This document shows, in pieces, positions 1 to 8,797 of a stretch of DNA of 10,149 nt. The notes below the pieces were generated by a model. It worked only from the letters and a program-made list of their open reading frames with translations. It did no database searches and had not been told where the DNA came from. The translations under genes and the position numbers were made by a program. The stretch is from JASFRI01 sp050115015 (GTDB lineage: Bacteria; Acidobacteriota; Polarisedimenticolia; CBDVAL01). Position 1 is the first letter of the stretch, and each line of letters begins with the position of its first letter. The stretch spans positions 1 through 10,149 of the forward strand of contig JASFRI010000137.1 in NCBI GenBank assembly GCA_050115015.1. Reading direction: 5' to 3'.

Positions 1-14
1 GAGCACAAAGGGTT

Positions 15-1010
15 ATGTCCTACGGAATCGAGGTCGAGCAGGTCGGGAAGGTGTACGTGAAGCCGCGATCCCTCCGGGATCTGCTGCGGGCTCCGCTGCG
101 GCCTGCCGAGCGGGTCCAGGCCCTGGACGGTGCGACGCTGCACGTCGACCGCGGCGAGATCTTCGGCCTGCTCGGGCCCAACGGCGCCGGCAAGACCACC
201 CTGCTCAAGATCCTCACCGGCCTGGTGACGCCGACCCGGGGGAAGGCGAGCGTGATGGGGAACGACGTCGTCCATTCCCACGTGGAGGTCCGGCGGTCCA
301 TCGGCTTCGTGACGTCCGAGGAAAGGTCCTTCTACTGGCGCCTCACCGGGATGGAGAACCTCCAGTTCTTTGGCCGCCTGTCCGGCGTTCCCGGGGGACG
401 GCTGCGGGCCCGGTGCGAGGAGCTGCTGGAGCGCGTCGACCTCGGCCCCGCCGCGGGCCGGCGCTTCGGCGACTACTCATCGGGGATGAAGCAGCGGCTC
501 GCGGTGGCCCGGGCCCTGCTGCACGACCCCGACGTGCTGATCATGGACGAGCCGACGCGCAGCCTGGACCCGGCGGCGGCCCAGCACCTCCGGCGGTTCA
601 TCCGGGAGGACCTCCACCGGGGACTGGGGAAGACGATCCTGCTGGCGACCCACAACCTCGACGAGGCCGAGTCCCTGAGCCACCGGATCGCCATCCTGCA
701 CCGCGGACGCGTCCGCCGCTGCGGCACCCTCGAGGAGATCCGGACCGGGGAGAGCCCCCGGGAGCGCTACCGGATCCACGTGGTGCCCGGCTTCGCGCCG
801 GCGGAGCGGGGCTATCGTCTGGTGTCCGCCCCGGAGTCCGAGGACGGGGCGTACACCCTCGAGCTGGAGCGGGGAGGGGAGGGGCTGTCCTGCTTCCTGC
901 GCGAAGCCCTGGCCGACGGCCGGCGGGTGCTGTCCTGCGAGCGGCTCGAGCTGCCGCTGCAGGAGGTGTTCGAGCGGGTCGTCCGGGATCCCGGCGGGGG
1001 GGACGGATGA
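15..1010 (+). CDS. ABC transporter ATP-binding protein (ABC-2 exporter type)
   Basis: This is the 331-residue cytoplasmic ATPase of an ABC exporter, which hydrolyses ATP to drive the permease encoded next. Visible motifs: Walker A GPNGAGKTT at residues 54-62, ABC signature YSSGMKQR at 154-161, Walker B VLIMDE at 174-179 with catalytic Glu179, D-loop SLDP at 183-186 and switch His213. The Q-loop region reads VTSEERSFYWRLTG (about 99-112), with no glutamine at the usual place. Such a variant occurs in NodI/DrrA-like exporter ATPases. Residues beyond about 245 form an accessory C-terminal domain that may contact the permease. The ATG at 15 follows an AAAGGG only 2 bases away, so the ribosome site is weak and translation may be coupled to a gene left of the window. 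Stop and permease start overlap as ATGA. The substrate cannot be told from sequence. Confidence 0.93.
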   Translation: MSYGIEVEQVGKVYVKPRSLRDLLRAPLRPAERVQALDGATLHVDRGEIFGLLGPNGAGKTTLLKILTGLVTPTRGKASVMGNDVVHSHVEVRRSIGFVTSEERSFYWRLTGMENLQFFGRLSGVPGGRLRARCEELLERVDLGPAAGRRFGDYSSGMKQRLAVARALLHDPDVLIMDEPTRSLDPAAAQHLRRFIREDLHRGLGKTILLATHNLDEAESLSHRIAILHRGRVRRCGTLEEIRTGESPRERYRIHVVPGFAPAERGYRLVSAPESEDGAYTLELERGGEGLSCFLREALADGRRVLSCERLELPLQEVFERVVRDPGGGDG

Positions 1011-1831
1011 TCGGGTCGAAGCTCTGGGCCTTCTTCTACCGGGACTTCCTGAACGAGCTGTCCTACCGGACCGCGTTCCTCCTGCAGATCACCGGCTCGT
1101 TCCTGTTCGTGACCACCTGGTTCTTCGTCTCCCGCTTCGTCGCCCGGGCCTTCGAGGCGCCGCCGGACCTGCCCGGTGTCTCCTACTTCTCCTTCGTGCT
1201 GGTGGGGTTCGCCTTTTACCAGTACCTCAACGCCACGCTCACCTCGTTCTCCGCGAAGATCCGGCGGGAGCAGCTCACCGGGACCCTCGAGGCGATGCTG
1301 GTCACGCCGACCCCCGCGTCCCTCGTGGTCCTGGGCTCGACGGTGTGGGACTTCCTGATGACGACGTTCCGCGTGGCGGTGGTGCTGGTGCTGGGCTCCG
1401 CCCTCGCCTGGGGCTTCGGGACGGAGGTGGGCCTGAAGGCGGCCGGCATCCCCGCGTTCCTCGTGCTGCTGGCACTGACGGTGGCGTCGTTCACCGGGAT
1501 CGGCGTCCTGTCGGCCTCCTTCACGATCTGGCTGAAGCGGGGGGATCCCGTCAACTACCTGATCACCGCCCTCTCGGCGCTGCTGGGAGGCGTCTTCTTC
1601 CAGGTGGAGGTCATGCCCGGCTGGCTGCAGCACCTGGCGGCGCTCCTGCCGATCACCCACGCCCTGCGCGGCATCCGGCGCGCCCTGCTGGCCGGAGCCG
1701 GGCTCCGGGAGGTGTCCACGGAGATCCAGGTCCTCCTGCTGTTCACGGCCGTGCTGCTCCCCCTGGGGCTGGCGGCGTTCGCGCTGGCCCTCCGCCGGGC
1801 CCGGGTGGAGGGATCGCTGGTGCAGTACTGA
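1007..1831 (+). CDS. ABC-2 type transporter permease
   Basis: This is a 274-residue integral membrane subunit of the exporter, partner of the upstream ATPase. About six hydrophobic segments are visible, roughly at residues 24-46, 60-80, 106-136, 147-175, 185-203 and 239-263, the usual topology of the ABC-2 family. The stretch REQLTGTLEAMLVTPTP (about 87-103) matches the conserved cytoplasmic segment after the second membrane helix. PGWLQHLAALLPITHALRGIR (about 204-224) is the typical motif before the last helix. The start ATG at 1007 overlaps the ATPase stop (ATGA), a sign of translational coupling and a two-gene operon. Related pairs export drugs, polysaccharide or lipid-linked sugars; the substrate here is unknown. 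No terminator follows: the icd promoter -35 begins 12 bases after the stop. Confidence 0.92.
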   Translation: MIGSKLWAFFYRDFLNELSYRTAFLLQITGSFLFVTTWFFVSRFVARAFEAPPDLPGVSYFSFVLVGFAFYQYLNATLTSFSAKIRREQLTGTLEAMLVTPTPASLVVLGSTVWDFLMTTFRVAVVLVLGSALAWGFGTEVGLKAAGIPAFLVLLALTVASFTGIGVLSASFTIWLKRGDPVNYLITALSALLGGVFFQVEVMPGWLQHLAALLPITHALRGIRRALLAGAGLREVSTEIQVLLLFTAVLLPLGLAAFALALRRARVEGSLVQY

Positions 1832-1843
1832 CCCCGGACCGCC

Positions 1844-1872
1844 TTGACAGCCCCCCACCCCTGTGCTAGCCT
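1844..1872 (+). promoter_or_regulatory. sigma70-type promoter of icd
   Basis: A perfect TTGACA -35 hexamer (1844-1849) is followed by a 17-base spacer and TAGCCT (1867-1872). An extended -10 TGn lies directly upstream (1864-1866, TGC). Spacing is optimal for the housekeeping sigma factor. The predicted start of transcription is about 1878-1880, giving an icd leader of about 170 bases. The -10 is imperfect (3 of 6), but the -35, the spacing and the TGn make this the clearest promoter in the window. Confidence 0.75.
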
Positions 1873-1878
1873 CCCGAG

Positions 1879-2048
1879 GAGAGTTGGCCTCTTAAAACGC
1901 AAAGAGCAAAGGACTTACGCCCACGGCCGTCAGCCCGGGCCGGAGCGCTTCCGACCCCTTCGGAAGACAGGGCTCCCCGACATCCGATCACGAGCAAAGC
2001 GGTCCCGGTTCCGTGCAACGGTCCGGGCCATCCCGACGAGGTAACCCC
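1879..2048 (+). promoter_or_regulatory. Structured 5' leader of icd
   Basis: About 170 transcribed bases separate the predicted start site from the icd start codon; no gene is seen in them. Hairpins found by eye: CTCTT/AAGAG (1889-1893 with 1902-1906, A-rich loop); CGGCC/GGCCG (1924-1928 with 1938-1942); a perfect 7-bp stem CTTCCGA/TCGGAAG with loop CCCCT (1948-1966); and a long two-part hairpin 2001-2029 ending 9 bases before the ribosome binding site. None is followed by a T-run, so these are not obvious intrinsic terminators. The length and structure fit a cis-regulatory leader acting on translation or mRNA stability. I do not recognise a known riboswitch family. Confidence 0.45.
2001..2029 (+). 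promoter_or_regulatory. Hairpin just upstream of the icd ribosome binding site
   Basis: The stem consists of GG/CC (2001-2002 with 2028-2029), CCCGG/CCGGG (2004-2008 with 2023-2027) and CCGT/ACGG (2011-2014 with 2018-2021), closed by the triloop GCA, with small bulges between. It contains the alternative GTG at 2013. It ends 9 bases before the GAGG ribosome site at 2038-2041 and could modulate its accessibility. Confidence 0.4.
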
Positions 2049-3308
<1,260 letters not shown>

Positions 3309-3367
3309 CGGGCCGATCCGGACGGACCGTCACGTCGTGCCGTCACCCGGGTTCATCGCATTTCCAG

Positions 3368-3406
3368 CCGCCGTTTCGGTTCCCAGCCGTTCGAACCGGC
3401 GGGCGG
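3368..3406. terminator. Possible bidirectional terminator hairpin between convergent genes
   Basis: Inner stem CGGTTC/GAACCG (3377-3382 with 3393-3398, 10-base loop) and outer stem CCGCC/GGCGG (3368-3372 with 3402-3406) are separated by a small internal loop. The hairpin sits in the 102-base gap between the convergent icd and sthA ends, 5 bases from the sthA stop. No T-run follows on either strand, so intrinsic termination is uncertain; it could instead stabilise 3' ends. Confidence 0.3.
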
Positions 3407-3410
3407 TGGG

Positions 3411-4868
3411 TCATCCGGGATGGTCTCCCCGGTTCCCGCCGATGCCGCTTCCGGGAGGCGCCGCCTCCCCCTCGGCGGGCCCGACCTTGTTGTAGCCGTC
3501 CAGTGCCGCGACCTTGTAGCACTCGGCGAAGGTCGGGTAGTTGAAGACGTTGTTGACGAAGTAGTCGATGGTCCCACCGAAGGCCAGCGCCGTCTGGCCG
3601 ATGTGGACCAGCTCCGTGGCCGCGGTCCCGATGATGTGCACGCCGAGAAGCCGACGCGTCTCCCGGTGGAAGAGGATCTTCAGCAGGCCCGAGTCATCCC
3701 CCAGGATCGCGCCGCGGGCGATCTCGCGATACCGGGCCAGGCCCACCTCGTAGGGAACCGACCGTGCCGTGAGCTCCTCCTCGTTCGGGCCGACCATGGA
3801 AATCTCGGGCACCGAGTAGATGCCGTACGGCAGCAGCTCCGGCAGCGACGGGGCCTCGCGCTCGCAGGCGACGCAGGCGGCGAGCCGCCCCTGCTCCATC
3901 GCCGTCGACGCCAGCGACGGGAAGCCGATCACGTCCCCCGCGGCGAAGATGTGCCGCTGCCGGGTGCGGAACTCCCCGTCCACCTGCAGCCGTCCCCGGT
4001 CGTCGGCCTCGAGGCCGGCGGCCGGCAGGTCGAGCTCCCCGGTGGCGCCGACCCGCCCCACGGAGTAGAGGAGCTGATCCGAGACGATCCGCTTTCCCGA
4101 CTTCAGCGCCGCCACCGCCTTGCCGTCCTCCCGGGTCGAGACCGAGTCCACCCCCTCCCCGAGGCGGAACGTGCAGTTCATGTTCCGCATCTGGTACGAG
4201 AGCGACTCGACGATCTCCGCGTCGACGAACTCCAGCAATCGGGGCCGACGGTCCACGAGCGTCACCTGCACGCCGAGGGCGGCGAACATCGAGGCATACT
4301 CGGTGCCGATGACCCCGGCCCCGACGACCGTCAGCGAGTGCGGCAGGCTCTCCAGGCCGAGGATCATGTCCGACGTCAGGATCACCTGGCCGTCCGGCTC
4401 GATCCCGGGAGGCGGCGCGGGCACCGTGCCCACCGCGATGACCACCGTCGCGGCGCGGACCTCCTCCGCGTGGTCCGTCGCCTGGATCCGCAGGCGATGG
4501 GGGTCCAGGAAACGGGCCTCTCCGGAGAGCATCGTCACGCCGTTGCGCTGCATCTGGTTCCGCACCACGTCGATCTCGCGGCGGATCACGTGCTCGCAGC
4601 GGAACAGCAGATCCTGCATGGTGATCGCGTCCTTCACGCGGTACGAGTCCCCGTAGATGCCGCGCTGCTGGAAGCCCGTCAGGTAGAGCACCGCCTCGCG
4701 GAACGTCTTGGAGGGGATCGTGCCCGTGTTGATGCAGACGCCTCCGACCACCTGGCGGCGCTCGCAGATCCCGACACGGCGGCCGAGCTTGGCCGCCTGG
4801 ACCGCGGCGCGCTGACCGGCGGGACCGGTACCGATGACGAAGACGTCGAATTCCTGCACGACTGGCAT
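3411..4868 (-). CDS. sthA: Soluble pyridine nucleotide transhydrogenase (Si-specific)
   Basis: This is a 485-residue cytosolic FAD flavoprotein that moves reducing equivalents between NADPH and NAD+ (EC 1.6.1.1). FAD-binding GTGPAG is at residues 13-18, the NAD(P) Rossmann motif GAGVIG at 183-188 and the second FAD motif AAGDVIGFPSLA at 309-320. The dimerisation domain starts near 350 (YGIYSVPEIS). It is not a lipoamide dehydrogenase: the redox CxxxxC is replaced by Cys45...Thr50 in GGVCINTGTIPSK, and the C-terminal HxxxxE is replaced by NYPTFAE (443-449). Both changes are typical of SthA. The sequence looks closest to actinobacterial SthA from memory. A Gly/Pro-rich tail of about 20 residues follows the conserved end. 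The ATG at 4868 is fixed by the FAD motif close behind it, and the ribosome site is weak. The upstream region is largely taken up by the inverted-repeat element. Confidence 0.93.
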   Translation of the reverse strand: MPVVQEFDVFVIGTGPAGQRAAVQAAKLGRRVGICERRQVVGGVCINTGTIPSKTFREAVLYLTGFQQRGIYGDSYRVKDAITMQDLLFRCEHVIRREIDVVRNQMQRNGVTMLSGEARFLDPHRLRIQATDHAEEVRAATVVIAVGTVPAPPPGIEPDGQVILTSDMILGLESLPHSLTVVGAGVIGTEYASMFAALGVQVTLVDRRPRLLEFVDAEIVESLSYQMRNMNCTFRLGEGVDSVSTREDGKAVAALKSGKRIVSDQLLYSVGRVGATGELDLPAAGLEADDRGRLQVDGEFRTRQRHIFAAGDVIGFPSLASTAMEQGRLAACVACEREAPSLPELLPYGIYSVPEISMVGPNEEELTARSVPYEVGLARYREIARGAILGDDSGLLKILFHRETRRLLGVHIIGTAATELVHIGQTALAFGGTIDYFVNNVFNYPTFAECYKVAALDGYNKVGPAEGEAAPPGSGIGGNRGDHPG

Positions 4869-4950
4869 TCTGCCCGAAGCGCCGGCGGGCCCGCAAGGAG
4901 CGATCTCCCGCGCGGCATGCAGGACGCGGCGCGGGGGCCGTCCCGCGGGC

Positions 4951-4977
4951 TAGCCCGCATGATTCATGAGGGGCAGG
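4951..4977 (+). repeat. Left terminal inverted repeat, 27 bp
   Basis: The sequence begins TAGCCCGCATGATTCATG and matches the reverse complement of 5158-5184 over 27 of 27 bases; identity stops at 4950 and 4978. It contains the odd palindrome CATGA-T-TCATG, so each copy can also form its own small hairpin. The base sequence just outside (GCGGGC, 4945-4950) forms a further palindrome with the start of the repeat across the TA. Confidence 0.9.
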
Positions 4978-5182
4978 TCGACCGGTCTCGATTCGGGTGC
5001 CCGTCCGGAAGACCTGCGGAAACCGACGAAGAACGACAGGCTGCAGGATGTCAGAGGCGCCTCGGGGATGGCCGACCAAGGCGGACGGCCGCAGGCGGGT
5101 GAGGGACCCGTCAAGGCCGGCCAACGCAGGTCGGGCGTTCCCGAGGAGTCTCTGGGGCCTGCCCCTCATGAATCATGCGGGC
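4953..5182. mobile_element. MITE-like element with perfect terminal inverted repeats
   Basis: About 230 bp are bounded by perfect inverted repeats. Each end is flanked by TA (4951-4952 and 5183-5184), as expected if the termini are 25 bp and the target TA was duplicated, the habit of IS630/Tc1/mariner-type transposases. The interior has no convincing reading frame and no transposase, so this would be a non-autonomous element. A second, shorter inverted repeat, GACCTGCG/CGCAGGTC, lies inside (5011-5018 and 5125-5132). The element fills most of the 313-base gap between the glycosyltransferase and sthA, both on the minus strand. Alternatives are a dispersed REP-type pair or a large stem-loop RNA element. 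The TA duplication could be chance, because TA is also part of the perfect repeat. Confidence 0.45.
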
Positions 5183-5184
5183 TA
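5158..5184 (-). repeat. Right terminal inverted repeat, 27 bp
   Basis: Exact reverse complement of 4951-4977. Its outermost three bases on the minus strand, TAG, are the stop codon of the glycosyltransferase gene, so gene and repeat overlap by 3 bases. Confidence 0.9.
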
Positions 5185-6663
5185 AGGCGGGGCGATCAGC
5201 ACCAGGTCCCCCGACGCCGCCAGGATCCGGGGGGCTCTCTCCAGGTGCTCCTGCAGCTTCCCGTAGGTCGTCACGTCCGTGAGGATCGCCGGGGCCTCCG
5301 CGTTGCGGATCACCCGCTCCATCACGCCCGGATCCTGCACCGGCAGGGAGAGCGGGCGCTGGGCGTAGAACAGCAGCGCCGAGACGTAGCGCCAGTGGGG
5401 CTCCAGCGCGAAGGAGATCACGTGCTCGCCCTCCGGCACCGCGGCCCGGGCCGCCGGCGCGATGGCGGCCACGTCCCGGTTCCGGTCGCGGTCCAGGGGG
5501 ACGGGTGTCACGACGCTGAACAGGTGAAAGGCGAGCAGGACCAGGGAGATGCCGACGGCGAAGCGCTCCCGGCCGGACGGCCACCGGCCCAGGAAGCGGT
5601 CCAGGCCGTAGCCCGCGAGGATCGCCAGCGCGGGGAACGCCGGCATCACGTACCAGGACTTCTTGGCCGCCGACAGGGACAGGAGCCCCAGGACACCGAG
5701 GGCCCAGCACAGCGGGAGCCAGCCGCGCCGACGGCTCTCCTCGCCCCGCAGCAGCAGCCACCCTCCCCAGAGCGCGGCCGGGATCCACGGGAGGAAGTCG
5801 GAGAACAGGCCGGTGAAGTAACCAAGGTACGAGGACAGGGTCACCTGCTGGCCCGGATCGCCCTCCAGGGCGCGCTGCAGCAGGATCGTCCCGAAGTGCC
5901 CCTCCAGGAACTCGGATCCGAAGCGGGCCGTCATCGCCGCGAACCACGCTCCGGGCAGCGCCAGCGCCGCGCCGGCGGCGGCCAGCAGCCCGGGCCGCAG
6001 GGCGCGCCGGATGGGGACCCGCGCCGCCAGGCAATAGACCCCGTAGATCGCGACGGGGAGGTACCCGAGCAGGCTCTTGTTGAGGACCGCCAGCCCCATG
6101 AGCACGCCCGCCGCGAGGTCCAGCCCCAGCGTGCGGTCCCGTTCCAGCCCCAGGAACAGCAGGTAGAGGCAGCCGCCCACGAGCAGCGTCTGGGTCGTGT
6201 CCAGCATGCAGTGCCGCGAGTACTTGATGAAGTAGGGGGTGGTGAGCAGGGCGGCACCGGACAGGAATCCCACCCATTCGCCGAACAGGCGGCTGCCGAA
6301 CCGGTAGGCGAGCCACACGCAACCCACGCCGGCGGCGGCGGACAGCAGGCGGGCGGTGAGCTCCGACACCCCGAACAGGCGGAACAGCACGGCCGTCCCC
6401 CACAGGTAAAGCGGCGGGTTGTCGAAGCGCGGCTCGAAGTTCCAGTGCGGGGCCAGCCAGTCGCCGGTGAGGAGGATCTCCCGGGCCTTCTCGGCGTAGT
6501 ACGTGTCGTCATAGGACGACAGGGTCGTCTCCCAGAGCCGCGTGAACACGAGCAGGACGGCCCCGAGGAGCAGGACCGCCCGGTGGAAGCGCGGATCCGC
6601 CGCCAGCGGGACCGGTGGTGGGAGGCGGGGGGCGCCCGGGAAGGGGACAACGCGCTCGCTCAT
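5182..6663 (-). CDS. GT39 / ArnT-type membrane glycosyltransferase
   Basis: This 493-residue polytopic inner-membrane protein resembles the ArnT/protein mannosyltransferase family, which transfers a sugar from a polyprenyl-phosphate donor on the outer face of the membrane. About a dozen hydrophobic segments run from residue 28 to 386, followed by a soluble domain of about 105 residues. The first extracytoplasmic loop carries the hallmark: SYDDTYYAEKAREIL (50-64) with candidate catalytic Asp52/Asp53, then GDWLAPHWN (67-75) and DNPPLYLW (81-88). SAAKKSWYVMPAFPALAIL (331-349) matches the second family motif. ATG 6663 is chosen because the longer frame would run across the sucC promoter and start. 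No ribosome site precedes it, so a leaderless message is possible. The acceptor (lipid A, other lipid or protein) cannot be told. Confidence 0.88.
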   Translation of the reverse strand: MSERVVPFPGAPRLPPPVPLAADPRFHRAVLLLGAVLLVFTRLWETTLSSYDDTYYAEKAREILLTGDWLAPHWNFEPRFDNPPLYLWGTAVLFRLFGVSELTARLLSAAAGVGCVWLAYRFGSRLFGEWVGFLSGAALLTTPYFIKYSRHCMLDTTQTLLVGGCLYLLFLGLERDRTLGLDLAAGVLMGLAVLNKSLLGYLPVAIYGVYCLAARVPIRRALRPGLLAAAGAALALPGAWFAAMTARFGSEFLEGHFGTILLQRALEGDPGQQVTLSSYLGYFTGLFSDFLPWIPAALWGGWLLLRGEESRRRGWLPLCWALGVLGLLSLSAAKKSWYVMPAFPALAILAGYGLDRFLGRWPSGRERFAVGISLVLLAFHLFSVVTPVPLDRDRNRDVAAIAPAARAAVPEGEHVISFALEPHWRYVSALLFYAQRPLSLPVQDPGVMERVIRNAEAPAILTDVTTYGKLQEHLERAPRILAASGDLVLIAPP

Positions 6664-6670
6664 GCCCGCA

Positions 6671-6679
6671 TGGTATACT
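6671..6679 (+). promoter_or_regulatory. Extended -10 promoter of sucCD-ndk
   Basis: TGG followed by TATACT (6674-6679) is an extended -10 with 5 of 6 consensus bases, inside the only AT-rich patch of this neighbourhood (6671-6698). No good -35 lies 16-18 bases upstream, which extended -10 promoters can tolerate. Transcription would start near 6686-6690, leaving a leader of about 60 bases. On the other strand the same GTATAC core gives TATACC 8 bases before the glycosyltransferase ATG, so both divergent genes may use it. Confidence 0.5.
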
Positions 6680-6708
6680 ATGCAACTCTTTTCACAGCTT
6701 ACCCGACC

Positions 6709-6732
6709 GCCGGATCCGGGCCAGGATCCGGC
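6709..6732 (+). promoter_or_regulatory. Perfect 9-bp hairpin in the sucC leader
   Basis: GCCGGATCC (6709-6717) pairs perfectly with GGATCCGGC (6724-6732) around the 6-base loop GGGCCA. It ends 9 bases before the GGAG ribosome site (6741-6744). There is no T-run. A role in translation control or mRNA protection is inferred from position only. Confidence 0.5.
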
Positions 6733-6749
6733 CGCATTCCGGAGCCAAC

Positions 6750-7915
6750 GTGAAGATCCACGAATACCAGGCCAAGAGCATCCTGAAATCGTACGGGGTC
6801 CCCGTGCCCAGGGGAGAGGTGGCCTACTCACCCCCGGAGGTCGTGGAGGCGGCGAAGCGTCTCGGCGGCCGCGTCGTGATCAAGGCCCAGATCCACGCCG
6901 GAGGCCGCGGCAAGGGGGGCGGCGTCAAGGTCGTTCCGGGACCCGCCGAGGCGGAGCCGGTCGCCAGGACGATCCTCGGCATGAACCTGGTGACGCCCCA
7001 GACCGGCCCCGAGGGCAAGCAGGTGCGACGGGTCCTGGTGGAGGAGGCTCTGGACATCGAGCGCGAGTTCTACCTCAGCATTCTCCTGGACCGCAGCTCC
7101 GCGGCGCTGGTGGCGATCTCCAGCGCCGAGGGGGGGACGGAGATCGAGGAGGTGGCCGCGAAGCAGCCCGAGAAGATCCTCCGGGAGAGCTTTGACCCGG
7201 TGGCGGGCTTCCAGCCCTACGTGGCCCGGAAGCTGGCGTTCGGCCTCGGGATGGCCCCGGCCCAGGTCAAGGGGATGGTCCGGATGCTGGGGAGCCTCTA
7301 CCGGGCGTTCGCGGGCACCGATGCCTCCCTGGTGGAGGTCAATCCCCTGGTTCTCACCCGCCAGGGCGATCTGATCGCCCTCGACGCCAAGATGAACTTC
7401 GACGACAACGCCCTGTTCCGGCACGAGGACATCCGGGAGCTCCGGGACCTGGACGAGGAGGAGCCCCTCGAGGTCGAGGCCTCCGGCTATGGACTGAACT
7501 ACATCAAGCTGGACGGCAACGTGGGCTGCATGGTCAACGGGGCGGGGCTCGCCATGGCCACCATGGACGGCATCAAGCTGGCCGGGGGCCAGCCCGCCAA
7601 CTTCCTGGACGTGGGCGGGGGCGCCACCGCGGAGCAGGTCACCCATGCGTTCCGGATCCTCCTGGGGGACGCCTCGGTGCGGGCCGTGCTGATCAACATC
7701 TTCGGCGGGATCATGCGGTGCGACGTGGTTGCCCAGGGGGTGGTCGAGGCGGCCCGGAAGGTCGATGTCAAGGTCCCCATCGTCGTCCGGCTGGAGGGGA
7801 CGAACGTCGAGGAAGGACGCCGTCTCCTGCAGGAGTCCGGACTGGATCTCACCATCGCGGGCGGCATGGGCGAGGCCGCCAAGAAGGTCGTCGAGCTGGC
7901 GGGGGGGGCCGCATC

Positions 7916-7919
<4 letters not shown>
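6750..7919 (+). CDS. sucC: Succinyl-CoA synthetase beta subunit
   Basis: This 389-residue beta subunit (E. coli SucC 388) binds the nucleotide and, with SucD, converts succinyl-CoA, Pi and ADP or GDP to succinate, CoA and ATP or GTP (EC 6.2.1.5 or 6.2.1.4). The N-terminal ATP-grasp domain begins VKIHEYQAKSILKSYG and has the nucleotide loop KAQIHAGGRGKGG (45-57). Metal ligands Asn198 (EVNPL) and Asp212 (LDAK) are present. The CoA-ligase half carries NGAGLAMATMD (263-273), ANFLDVGGGAT (283-293) and INIFGGIMRCD (315-325). GTG 6750 is chosen: GGAG is 5 bases upstream and the protein starts as in the family. An in-frame GTG at 6615 would add 45 unrelated residues across the promoter. The gene overlaps sucD by 4 bases (ATGA), favouring equal synthesis of the subunits. 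Confidence 0.96.
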
Positions 7920-8794
<875 letters not shown>

Positions 8795-8797
8795 TCC

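Noticed and set aside
2013..2048. Upstream GTG start for icd
   Set aside because: It lies inside a stable hairpin without a ribosome site, and the 12 extra residues are not family-like. GTG 2049 has GAGG at good spacing.
3411..4868. Lipoamide dehydrogenase or mercuric reductase as the identity of the flavoprotein
   Set aside because: The second redox cysteine is Thr50 and the C-terminal His of the His-Glu pair is replaced, as in SthA.
3420..5102. Long plus-strand open frame (560 codons) opposite sthA
   Set aside because: It is the antisense shadow of a well-supported flavoprotein gene. Its protein is Arg/His/Gly-rich without any domain, and it runs into the repeat element; GC-rich DNA makes such frames common.
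4997..5185. 62-codon open frame inside the inverted-repeat element
   Set aside because: No ribosome site, no similarity to a transposase or other known family, and it ends at a stop formed by the repeat; too short to trust.
4966..6753. Plus-strand open frame (595 codons) opposite the glycosyltransferase
   Set aside because: Gln/Glu/Arg/Gly-rich shadow protein crossing the inverted repeat, the glycosyltransferase and the divergent promoter.
6664..6831. 56-residue N-terminal extension of the glycosyltransferase
   Set aside because: It would overlap the sucC promoter, leader and first codons, and the extra residues are not a membrane or signal segment typical of the family.
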